From Clostridiales bacterium (lineage in GTDB: Bacteria; Bacillota; Clostridia; Oscillospirales; Acutalibacteraceae): a stretch of DNA of 9,316 nt. Below, piece after piece: positions 1-6,224 of this stretch. The notes under the pieces are model-generated. The model did no database searches and had not been told where the DNA came from. It saw nothing but the letters and a program-made list of their open reading frames with translations. Position 1 is the stretch's first letter; every line of letters begins with the position of its first letter. The DNA is taken from assembly GCA_019416395.1 (NCBI GenBank), contig DXXH01000094.1, positions 1 to 9,316 on the forward strand, read 5' to 3'. Made by a program: the position numbers and the translations under genes.

Positions 1-1
1 C

Positions 2-1159
2 TATGACATCAACGAAGAACGCTTGGAGATTATGACGGGGTTTTGTAAGCGCTTTGCAAAACATCTTGGTTTGGACGTCTCCATTTCCTCTACGACGGAT
101 TTGGATCAAGCGCTGTATGGAGCGGATTTTGTGGACACCCAGATTCGGGTAGGCGGAAATAAACAGCGTGTGAAAGATGAAAAAATTCCCCTGAAGTATG
201 GACTTATTGGTCAGGAAACCACAGGCGCCGGCGGTATGATGAAAGCCTTTCGCACGATTCCAGTCATGCTGAATGTAGCACGGAAAATGGAAGAGCTCTC
301 TCCGGACGGTTGGATCATCAATTACACAAACCCCACAGGTTTGGTCACAGAAGCTGTTACCAGAAATACCAAAGCCCATATTGCCGGTTTTTGTTCCGGC
401 GGAATTTTCCCGAAAATGTGGGCGAAATCTTCTATGGGAATTGCGTATAACCGGGTACAGTACGACTATGTGGGCCTAAACCACATGAATTTTATCAGCA
501 ATATTACGATTGACGGACGGCCCATTACAAAAGAAGAATTTACAAAGCTGGCGAATGCAGATGGGTCGGTCAAGACAGAGATCAATGAGCTGTTTGGCAT
601 TTTAATGAGTCCGTATCTGCAGTATTACTATCAGACCAGCGAAAAAGTACAGGAGTTTCGGGAAGCAAAGCAGACGCGAGGGGAATTTGTTCAGGAACTG
701 GAAAAAGAAGTGTATGCCGCCTATGCCGATGAGAACAATTGTGAAAAACCGGCAGCATTGGCAAAGCGGGGTGGCGGCGGTTACTCCGAGGTGGCAATGA
801 ATTTTGTCAACGCGGTGTACAACAACGTGGATACGGAGATGGTGGTGAATGTTCCCAACCAAGGCGCTATTCGGTTCTTGCCGGACAGCGCGGTGGTGGA
901 AATCCCCTGCCTTGTCAACAAACGGGGAATGAAGCCGCTCCATGTAGCCCAGGTACCGGAAATGTGCTGGGGGCTGATTGCAGCTGTGAAAAATTACGAG
1001 CAGTTGGCGGTGGAGGCGGCAGTGGAAGGCAGCATCACCAAAATGAAATGGGCGCTTATGGCCCATCCGCTGGTCCGCGAGTATGAACTGGTAGAAAAAT
1101 TGGTCCCGGAATTGTTGGAAGCAAATAAAGAATATCTTCCGCAGTTTCACTTAGAGTGA
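2..1159 (+). CDS. Glycoside hydrolase family 4 phospho-glycosidase, 5' end cut by window edge
   Basis: NAD+- and divalent-metal-dependent GH4 enzyme, cytoplasmic, probably a 6-phospho-beta-glycosidase of the CelF/ChbF/LicH type acting on PTS-imported disaccharides. The frame is open from base 2 (YDINEERLEI, the usual GH4 segment after the Rossmann fold), so the TTG at 23 is not a true start. About 60 N-terminal residues with the dinucleotide-binding loop lie outside the window. Visible family signatures are DTQIRVGG, GQETTGAGG, NYTNPTG, the metal-site Cys in AGFCSGG (codon 392), the metal-site His in GLNHMNF (codon 482) and the catalytic-type Tyr in RGGGGYS (codon 782). The FCSGG segment differs from the more common CNVP. 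The C-terminus is complete. The kinase gene starts 13 bases downstream, so the two are co-transcribed. Family is confident. Substrate is inferred from the kinase and NagB neighbours, with phosphorylated chitobiose or a related amino disaccharide most likely. Confidence 0.93.
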   Translation, partial: YDINEERLEIMTGFCKRFAKHLGLDVSISSTTDLDQALYGADFVDTQIRVGGNKQRVKDEKIPLKYGLIGQETTGAGGMMKAFRTIPVMLNVARKMEELSPDGWIINYTNPTGLVTEAVTRNTKAHIAGFCSGGIFPKMWAKSSMGIAYNRVQYDYVGLNHMNFISNITIDGRPITKEEFTKLANADGSVKTEINELFGILMSPYLQYYYQTSEKVQEFREAKQTRGEFVQELEKEVYAAYADENNCEKPAALAKRGGGGYSEVAMNFVNAVYNNVDTEMVVNVPNQGAIRFLPDSAVVEIPCLVNKRGMKPLHVAQVPEMCWGLIAAVKNYEQLAVEAAVEGSITKMKWALMAHPLVREYELVEKLVPELLEANKEYLPQFHLE

Positions 1160-1172
1160 GGGGGATAACAGG

Positions 1173-2156
1173 TTGCGGTATGTGCTGGGGTTAGACCAAG
1201 GCGGGACAAAAACCCATGCCATGATTGCAGATGAAAATGGCGTCATTTTGGGCATGGGGCAAAGTAAGGGTGCATGCCATGCTACGCAGGGCATGGATGC
1301 TGCGATGACGCAAATTGATTTGGCAATTCGCCAGGCAACACAGCAAAGCCAGATAGGGCTAGAGTCTGTTGCTGCCATTTATGCCGGGTTGACTGGGATC
1401 GACTGGGACTATGAAAAAGAATTGCTGACCGCGGAATTGAAGAAGCGTTTTGGGGTGGAGAACACCAATGCGGTCAACGACAGTATCATTGCGTTAAAAG
1501 CCGGAACACAAAACGAAAAGGGATGTGTGTTATGCGTAGGGACAGGATTCAATTGCGCGGTCCGGAAAAGCAAAGCTGAGGAATTTGTATTTGGGTACTA
1601 CGTTGCCGAGGAGCATCAGGGTGGCGGAGCCTTGGGTCAGAAGACGATCCAGGCGGTTCTGGATGCGGAAGTGGGTTTGGCGGAACCTACGGCGCTCACA
1701 GATATGCTTCTTGCACGGTTCCAAGTTTCCAACACAGACCAATTGCTATATCAAGTTGTAACGGGAGCTATCAGCAGTCAGGACAAGTTGGAATTGCCGT
1801 TGCTGCTGGAACAAGCAGCCATGCAAAACGATTCTGTTGCCCTGCAAATTTTGTTTGAGTATGGGCGTGACATCAGCAAGTACGCAATTGCTGGAATGAA
1901 GCGCTTGGACTTGCTTGAGGAAGATCTGGATGTTGTTTTATCGGGGAGTATTTTCAAGTGCAAAGTCCCGGTTTTACAAGATGCGGTAACTGCGGCGATC
2001 CACAAATTTGCTGCCCGTGCCAACATCATCAATTGCCGGTATGAACCCATTGTGGGAGCCGTTCTGCTGGCATTGGAAGAGATAAACGGATCACTGTCCC
2101 AGAAAGTTTATAAAAATATCGAAACAGCTTCAGAAAAGTTTCCGATTCTGAGATAG
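1173..2156 (+). CDS. BadF/BadG/BcrA/BcrD-family kinase, probable (N-acetyl)glucosamine kinase
   Basis: ATP-dependent sugar kinase of the ASKHA fold, 327 aa. The family includes eukaryotic N-acetylglucosamine kinase, bacterial glucosamine kinases and activators of 2-hydroxyacyl-CoA dehydratases. The N-terminal phosphate-1 motif GLDQGGTKT (residues 6-14) is intact, as are a candidate catalytic Asp at 103 (VNDS), the phosphate-2 glycines CVGTG (121-125) and an adenosine-type segment VVLSGSIF near residue 260. The usual GDEGSG loop is replaced by EEHQGGGALG (147-156), so this is a divergent member. Translation starts at TTG 1173, with GAGGGGG about 9 bases upstream. The flanking glycosidase and NagB genes (gaps of 13 and 27 bases) point to phosphorylation of the free amino sugar released by the glycosidase. 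GlcNAc and GlcN cannot be told apart from sequence, and an activator-ATPase role is much less likely in this context. Confidence 0.85.
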   Translation: MRYVLGLDQGGTKTHAMIADENGVILGMGQSKGACHATQGMDAAMTQIDLAIRQATQQSQIGLESVAAIYAGLTGIDWDYEKELLTAELKKRFGVENTNAVNDSIIALKAGTQNEKGCVLCVGTGFNCAVRKSKAEEFVFGYYVAEEHQGGGALGQKTIQAVLDAEVGLAEPTALTDMLLARFQVSNTDQLLYQVVTGAISSQDKLELPLLLEQAAMQNDSVALQILFEYGRDISKYAIAGMKRLDLLEEDLDVVLSGSIFKCKVPVLQDAVTAAIHKFAARANIINCRYEPIVGAVLLALEEINGSLSQKVYKNIETASEKFPILR

Positions 2157-2183
2157 AGCTGCTCAATAAGGAGTTGTAGTTAG

Positions 2184-3080
2184 ATGAAATTGCCGTGTAA
2201 CTGTCCGTATGTGATTTGTCCTGTTTATGGAAATTGTGAAGCGTGTATCCAGAAAAACAGAGCGACGGGAGATATGGCCCATTGTATGGAGAAGCGGGCG
2301 GTGGAGCTGGGGGCGAAACTTCCGGTCAAGACGCCGCCAACCTATATAGAAAATGATTTTGAGGAGATGTCCCGGAAAAGCGCTCAATTGATTGCAGAGG
2401 TGGTTCAAAAAAAGCCAGATGCGCTATTCAGCTTAGCGGCGGGGAATACAGCTATCCGGACCTATGAACTGCTTCAGGAAATGCAGGACCGCGGCCAGGT
2501 GGATTTTTCCAAAGCTTGGTTTGTGGCGTTGGACGAATGGCTGGATTTAGAAGACGAATCGGAAAATTGTGAAAATTTTATGCGGAAGCATTTTTGCAAT
2601 CCTTTGATGATTCGGGAGAATCAAATTGTTTTTTTCAATGTTCATGCCGGGAATTTGGAAACAGAATGCAAAAGAGTCGATCAATTCATTTTTGATCATA
2701 AGGGTATTGATTGTATGTTGCTGGGCGTTGGAATGAACGGACATTTGGGATTAAATGAGCCAAACAGAACCTTCAACTCTTACTCAAAAGTTGTGGAGCT
2801 GGACAACATCACCGCGCAAGTGGGACAAAAATACTTCTCACAAAGTATGAAGCTGACTCGGGGAATCACACTTGGCATTCGCCACATGTATGAAAGCGGA
2901 TTGGTTATTTTGCAGGCTGGTGGAATACATAAAAAGGAAATTATTCAAAAGATTTATGAAACAGCCCCCACAGAAGAACTCCCTGCTACAGTGCTGAAAT
3001 TGCTTCCTCATGCTGTCGTTGTACTGGATCAAGATGCTGCTGCTGGATTACAGCCAGGTATAGCGCTCAATAAGCCGTAA
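2184..3080 (+). CDS. nagB: Glucosamine-6-phosphate deaminase (NagB family) with N-terminal cysteine cluster
   Basis: Converts glucosamine-6-phosphate to fructose-6-phosphate and ammonia, the entry of amino sugars into glycolysis. The NagB domain spans about residues 55-290. It has the acidic active-site pair in VALDEWL (D117, E118) and the ring-opening segment GVGMNGHLGLNEP (N185, H187, E192). Asn rather than Asp at 185 is also found in Bacillus subtilis NagB as I recall it, so it is no defect. The substrate-phosphate loop reads LAAGNTAIRTY, where the family usually has a G-T-P core; the Pro is Ala here. Residues 1-40 are an extra segment with six Cys (5, 7, 12, 18, 21, 34), likely binding a metal, which makes the protein longer than the usual 240-270 aa. 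AAGGAG lies 10 bases before the ATG. It is the last gene of the sugar cassette. Deaminase family is confident; the altered loop leaves room for a related phospho-amino-sugar substrate. Confidence 0.85.
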   Translation: MKLPCNCPYVICPVYGNCEACIQKNRATGDMAHCMEKRAVELGAKLPVKTPPTYIENDFEEMSRKSAQLIAEVVQKKPDALFSLAAGNTAIRTYELLQEMQDRGQVDFSKAWFVALDEWLDLEDESENCENFMRKHFCNPLMIRENQIVFFNVHAGNLETECKRVDQFIFDHKGIDCMLLGVGMNGHLGLNEPNRTFNSYSKVVELDNITAQVGQKYFSQSMKLTRGITLGIRHMYESGLVILQAGGIHKKEIIQKIYETAPTEELPATVLKLLPHAVVVLDQDAAAGLQPGIALNKP

Positions 3081-3138
3081 GAACCTTTACAGGTAAGGCA
3101 AAGAAAGGGAATACCAATACAAATTGAATCAAAAGGGA

Positions 3139-3169
3139 AGCTTGTTTTCAAAAGTCTGAAAACCAATCT
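3139..3169. other. Imperfect inverted repeat after nagB
   Basis: GTTTTCA (3144-3150) and TGAAAAC (3157-3163) form a perfect 7-bp stem with a 6-base loop. The stem can extend to 3139 and 3169 with one bulge and one mismatch. No T-run follows on either strand, so it is not a classical intrinsic terminator. A second small inverted repeat, AACCA/TGGTT, overlaps at 3161-3173. The 161-base gap 3081-3241 shows no convincing sigma-70 promoter for the Nudix gene and no other recognisable feature. Confidence 0.4.
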
Positions 3170-3241
3170 GGTTGCAGTTGGTCATCCTTGGGGGGACTCG
3201 CTTATCTAATTGTTTTTAACATATTCTTGTGGGGTGATTGA

Positions 3242-3673
3242 ATGGAGCAGAAAGAAACGTCCAGAATCACTGAGGTAGTCGCTGCCCTTATTTGGAAGGG
3301 CAACAAATTCCTGGTTTGCCAGCGTCCGGCGCACAAGGCCCGGGGACTTCTCTGGGAGTTCGTGGGCGGCAAGGTGGAGCCTGGGGAAACCAAGGAGCAG
3401 GCCCTTATCCGGGAATGCCGTGAGGAACTGGCCATAACCGTGAAAGTGGGGGAGGTGTTCCTAGAGGTGACCCACGAATACCCGGACCTGACAGTGCATC
3501 TGACCTTGTTTCACGCCTCGATCCAAAAGGGTACCCCTCAAATGCTGGAGCACAACGATCTCCGGTGGATTACGGTGGAGGAGACTGGCCAGTATCCCTT
3601 CTGCCCGGCAGATGAGGTGATTTTGGAAAAGTTGAAGCGTGATGGTGCACCGGGATATGTAGCAGTTCGGTGA
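3242..3673 (+). CDS. mutT: Nudix hydrolase, MutT type (8-oxo-dGTP diphosphatase-like)
   Basis: Hydrolyses a nucleoside diphosphate linked to another moiety. The closest families (MutT and CTP pyrophosphohydrolase) remove oxidised or modified dNTPs from the nucleotide pool. The protein is 143 aa, close to the usual 130-140. The Nudix box G-x5-E-x7-RE-x2-EE-L runs from G43 to I65, with E49, R57, E58, E61 and E62 all present. The only deviation is Ala in place of the late Gly, which is common in this group. The preceding LLWEFVGGK matches the MutT-type lead-in to the box. The ATG at 3242 follows GGGGTGATTGA, a plausible ribosome binding site. It stands alone: 161 bases separate it from nagB and apparently degenerate sequence follows. 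Whether the substrate is 8-oxo-dGTP or another nucleotide cannot be read from sequence. Confidence 0.9.
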   Translation: MEQKETSRITEVVAALIWKGNKFLVCQRPAHKARGLLWEFVGGKVEPGETKEQALIRECREELAITVKVGEVFLEVTHEYPDLTVHLTLFHASIQKGTPQMLEHNDLRWITVEETGQYPFCPADEVILEKLKRDGAPGYVAVR

Positions 3674-3985
3674 CCAGAGGAGTCTGACAAAGGGATCTGA
3701 AGATCGGGAATCAACGGCAATGAAAGGCCGCATCCAGGACTGATCTATTCCCACAAAACCAAATTGACGGATCTACTTGCCTATCTCTATGGGCGTAAGT
3801 ACAAACAGTACTCCTTCAGATCCAGTTGAGCGAAACAGAACCAACTGTGGACACCCAGGGGGTGGAGATCTACAACGATGGTGGCTTTCGGACCCTTTCC
3901 GAGGAGCTGGTGAAAGATGAGAGAGGAGATTTTTCCGTTTTGCGCAAGCTATTCCGCTTTTTGGCGTCAACGGTCTCCAACAAAG
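3674..3985 (+). pseudogene. Intergenic stretch with possible remnants of a decayed + strand gene
   Basis: This 312-base gap between the Nudix and MATE genes has no complete gene. Two short + strand stretches read like protein. The first, 3701-3829, has no start codon and contains KTKLTDLLAYLYGRKYKQ before a TGA. The second, in another frame from about 3799 to 3970, contains VEIYNDGGFRTLSEELV and DERGDFSVLRKLFRFLAS. Their adjacency in different frames suggests one frameshifted and truncated ancestor. I do not recognise the family. The alternatives are chance open frames or a small real protein starting at TTG 3826, which lacks a good ribosome binding site and would overrun the MATE 3' end. No clear terminator for either flanking gene is seen here. 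Confidence 0.3.
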
Positions 3986-5320
3986 TTAATAATGGTACTT
4001 CTTCTGTTTAGTCACCAAGAATACAGCTGTCAAAAGAACCGCCATCATCTCCGCAACCACAATGGACACCCACACACCGGTAATCTTCCAAAAGATGGGC
4101 AGGATTAAAACGGCGGATATCTGAAACACCAGAGTTCGCAAGAAGGAAATCAGCGCGGAAGTCAGCCCATCGTTGAGGGCGGTGAAAAAGCCGGATCCGA
4201 AAATGGCAAACCCCATAAAGAAAAAGGCCAGAGAGAAAATCCGGAACCCGGACAAGGTCAACGCCATCAGCTCGCCGTCGTATCCCACAAACAGCTGTAC
4301 CAGCGGCAACGCCAGTACCTCCGCCGCAATCACCATACCCACTCCGAAGATACCGATCAGGGTGAGACTTTTCCGCAAAAGACTTTTCAGTTCCGGGTGA
4401 TTGCCCGCTCCGAAATGGTAGCCAGTAACGGGAGCAGTTCCAATGGAATACCCGATAAACGCTCCGGAAAAGATCATGCTGACGTACATCATAACCCCAT
4501 AGGCGGCCACTCCGTTTTCCCCGGCGAATTTTAACAGCTGTATGTTGTATAGCATCCCCACCAGGCTCATGGACACGTTGCTCATGAATTCCGATGACCC
4601 GTTGGTGCAGGCTTTCCGGATGGCACGTCCGTCAAACTCTGTCTTTCGCAGCCGCAGGATGCTGGAGTTTTTCCGGGAGAAGCAAACCAAGGGCACCGCC
4701 CCGCCCACCACCTGACTCATGGCTGTGGCAATTGCCGCTCCGGCCAGTTTGAATTCCTGGGGCAGCAGAATGACCAGCACTGCGTCCAGGATCATATTGG
4801 TGACCCCGGAGGATACTGTGACGGCCAATCCAAGTTTCGGCTTTTCCGCTGTGATAAAGAAGCTCTGAAACAGCAGCTGCAGCACATAAAAGGGCAAGGC
4901 GGCAAGGATAATCCGAGCGTAAATAACGCAGTTGTCCAAAAGCTCTCCCTGAGCGCCCAACAGGCTGGCGATGGGGCGAATCCCGAGAATCCCCCCAATG
5001 GCCAGGACAACGCCCAAGGCGAAAGCCACGTACACAAACAGGGAGAAGTACTTGTTTGCTTGCTCTTTATTTCCCTCCCCGAAGGTTTTGGCCACAATGG
5101 CCGTACCGCCTGTGCCAAACATAAAACCCACCGTTGCCACAATCATCAGAAAAGGCATAATCAAATTTACCGCGGCAAAGGGCGTCTTGCCTGCAAAGTT
5201 GGACACAAAAAAGCCGTCCACCACCCCGTAGATAGAGGTGAAAATCATCATGGCAATAGAGGGCAGAGTGAAACGGATCAACCGGCTATAAGAAAAGTGG
5301 TCGGATAACTGAATGCGCAT
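3986..5320 (-). CDS. MATE-family multidrug/toxin efflux transporter
   Basis: Integral membrane antiporter, expected to export drugs or toxic metabolites in exchange for Na+ or H+. At 444 aa it has the normal MATE length. It shows about 12 hydrophobic segments in two similar halves, starting with LIRFTLPSIAMMIFTSIYGVVDGFFVS, the usual first helix. Other family features are AAVNLIMPF, FGTGGTAIVAKTFGEGN before the third helix, and a second-half counterpart with GTAPVTGYHFGAGN. These resemble the MepA/clostridial branch. The start ATG (complement of 5318-5320) has a perfect AGGAGG at 5325-5330, four bases upstream. The marR-type gene lies 89 bases upstream on the same strand, so co-transcription from the strong marR promoter and repression by that regulator are likely. 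Substrate is unknown. Confidence 0.95.
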   Translation of the reverse strand: MRIQLSDHFSYSRLIRFTLPSIAMMIFTSIYGVVDGFFVSNFAGKTPFAAVNLIMPFLMIVATVGFMFGTGGTAIVAKTFGEGNKEQANKYFSLFVYVAFALGVVLAIGGILGIRPIASLLGAQGELLDNCVIYARIILAALPFYVLQLLFQSFFITAEKPKLGLAVTVSSGVTNMILDAVLVILLPQEFKLAGAAIATAMSQVVGGAVPLVCFSRKNSSILRLRKTEFDGRAIRKACTNGSSEFMSNVSMSLVGMLYNIQLLKFAGENGVAAYGVMMYVSMIFSGAFIGYSIGTAPVTGYHFGAGNHPELKSLLRKSLTLIGIFGVGMVIAAEVLALPLVQLFVGYDGELMALTLSGFRIFSLAFFFMGFAIFGSGFFTALNDGLTSALISFLRTLVFQISAVLILPIFWKITGVWVSIVVAEMMAVLLTAVFLVTKQKKYHY

Positions 5321-5333
5321 AAGTCCTCCTGAG

Positions 5334-5363
5334 CCAGCGGGTATTTTTCAAAAGGTCCACTGG
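5334..5363 (-). other. Stem-loop in the marR-MATE intergenic leader
   Basis: On the - strand transcript, CCAGTGG pairs with CCGCTGG as a 7-bp stem with one U-G wobble. It ends three bases before the AGGAGG of the MATE gene. The 16-base loop contains TTTT and AAAA tracts that could pair further. There is no T-run, so it is not a terminator. It could stabilise mRNA or influence translation of the pump, but this is inferred from position only. A weak promoter (TTGGAA, 18 bases, TATACC) is also possible upstream in this 89-base gap. Confidence 0.4.
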
Positions 5364-5409
5364 CGTGATGTGGTATATCTATAGAATCGAGAGGTTTCCA
5401 AATCGTTTT

Positions 5410-5847
5410 TTACCAGGTCTCCACTTCCATGCGGAAGGATTCCAAAAACTTCTCCATTAAGCGGATATGAGTATTGATCTCCTCCTCGGTCCAGGAGGAA
5501 AATGCCTTTGTCTCCGCTTCGTAGATGCGGGCGGCAGTCTGCTTTACATAGTCTTTTCCCGCGTCAGTCAGGCAGACCTTTTTGGCTCGGCCTTGGTAGG
5601 GTTCCAGATAGAGAATCCCCTGTTTTTCCAAGTTGCGGATGGCCGAATTAACCGTCTGCTTGCTGACTCCGGACTGTTTATAAATGTCGCTTAACAGGCA
5701 GCTGTCTCCCGTATCGTAAATGGTGTACAGGACACGGGAAACGCTGTCGGAGATATTCATTTTCACGGACGTAATGTGATATAACCCTTCCAGTTCGGAA
5801 GTTAAATAATTGATGCGATGTATTTTGTCAGAAATTGAGTGCTGCAT
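5410..5847 (-). CDS. MarR-family transcriptional regulator
   Basis: Dimeric winged-helix repressor of 145 aa, the standard MarR length. The winged helix covers about residues 35-100. The recognition helix region is GVSKQTVNSAIRNLEKQG (60-77), followed by the wing EPYQGRAKKVCLTDAGK. N- and C-terminal helices form the dimer region. The start ATG (complement of 5845-5847) has AGGAGG six bases upstream (5854-5859). It is the first gene of a two-gene unit with the MATE exporter, a classic arrangement in which a toxic ligand releases the repressor and induces both genes. Two near-identical palindromes overlap its own promoter, which strongly supports autorepression. Two cysteines (50 and 92) could be redox-sensitive, but nothing shows this. 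The inducing ligand is unknown. Confidence 0.93.
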   Translation of the reverse strand: MQHSISDKIHRINYLTSELEGLYHITSVKMNISDSVSRVLYTIYDTGDSCLLSDIYKQSGVSKQTVNSAIRNLEKQGILYLEPYQGRAKKVCLTDAGKDYVKQTAARIYEAETKAFSSWTEEEINTHIRLMEKFLESFRMEVETW

Positions 5848-5863
5848 AGGATACCTCCTGAAG

Positions 5864-5877
5864 GTACGAAATCGTAC
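5864..5877. promoter_or_regulatory. MarR operator O2 at the predicted transcription start
   Basis: The palindrome GTACGA-AA-TCGTAC is the exact reverse complement of O1, with centres 25 bp apart. It covers about +1 to +13 of the marR transcript. Two identical sites on one promoter suggest two dimers binding together. Confidence 0.85.
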
Positions 5878-5882
5878 TTGCT

Positions 5883-5911
5883 AGTATAGTACGATTTCGT
5901 ACTTGTGTCAA
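5883..5911 (-). promoter_or_regulatory. Near-consensus sigma-70 promoter of marR-MATE
   Basis: On the - strand, TTGACA (5906-5911) is separated by exactly 17 bases from TATACT (5883-5888). An A-tract just upstream of the -35 may act as an UP element. Transcription should start near 5876, giving a leader of roughly 29 bases before the ATG at 5847. Confidence 0.9.
5889..5902. promoter_or_regulatory. MarR operator O1 within the -35/-10 spacer
   Basis: The palindrome GTACGA-TT-TCGTAC has perfect 6-bp arms. It lies wholly inside the 17-bp spacer, so a bound MarR dimer would block RNA polymerase. Confidence 0.85.
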
Positions 5912-6072
5912 ATGTTTTTTGAGAAGCTGCCATTTTGCTTGATGGTTCACTGCTTTCCTTGTGTTGGGCGTTTCAACCGGTCAGCAGGGGAATGTGGAAA
6001 GAAGAGGAATCCTTTGGGAAGATCTTTTTCTGTACTCCCGTTGAAACATGACACCCAGCTGTCGCTTATCCA

Positions 6073-6081
6073 TGGTATAAT
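6073..6081 (+). promoter_or_regulatory. Extended -10 promoter for the WYL operon
   Basis: TGGTATAAT is a perfect TATAAT with the TGn extension. No good -35 is found at 16-18 bases; the nearest TTGAAA (6041) is 29 bases away. Transcription would start near 6088, giving a leader of about 137 bases. Weak -35 recognition fits a promoter controlled by an activator or repressor. Confidence 0.6.
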
Positions 6082-6101
6082 GGCACCAGTAATGGCACCA
6101 G
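6078..6101 (+). repeat. Perfect 12-bp tandem repeat over the -10 and start site
   Basis: TAATGGCACCAG occurs twice head to tail (6078-6089 and 6090-6101). The first copy overlaps the -10 element and the second lies at the expected transcription start. It could be a direct-repeat operator, possibly for the WYL regulator encoded downstream; this is inference from position. Confidence 0.7.
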
Positions 6102-6146
6102 AAAACAAGGAACACGGGCGGCGAGGAGAAAGTACCCGGCTAGTCC

Positions 6147-6185
6147 GGCGGCTGGAAAGCCGCCTGCGCGACTTGTCCAACGCAG
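6147..6185 (+). other. GC-rich double hairpin in the WYL operon leader
   Basis: GGCGGCT-GGAA-AGCCGCC (6147-6164) is a perfect 7-bp stem with a 4-base loop. It is immediately followed by CTGCG...CGCAG (6164-6168 and 6181-6185) around a 12-base loop. It lies about 60-75 bases downstream of the predicted start and 40 bases before the ATG. No T-run follows and it matches no riboswitch I know. The rest of the gap 5912-6224 shows an 8-bp inverted repeat, GTTTCAAC (5970) and GTTGAAAC (6040), and no gene. Confidence 0.5.
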
Positions 6186-6224
6186 GTGTGGTATCATACA
6201 GAAAAACCGGGAGGGAGGCGCCCT

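Noticed and set aside
23..25. TTG at 23 as the start of the glycosidase
   Set aside because: The frame continues open to the window edge with GH4-conserved residues before it, so the gene is truncated by the edge.
602..1150. 182-codon open frame antisense to the GH4 gene
   Set aside because: Shadow of a strongly recognised GH4 coding region; His/Arg/Phe-rich composition and no family match.
2736..2738. Asn instead of catalytic Asp in NagB (N185) as an inactivating change
   Set aside because: The same GxNGHIGFNEP form occurs in Bacillus subtilis NagB as I recall it, so activity is expected.
3144..3163. Inverted repeat after nagB as an intrinsic terminator
   Set aside because: AT-rich stem with no following T-run on either strand.
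6186..6188. GTG at 6186 as the start of the WYL regulator
   Set aside because: The ATG at 6225 has a strong ribosome binding site and fits the family N-terminus; the extra 13 residues contain the ribosome binding site itself.
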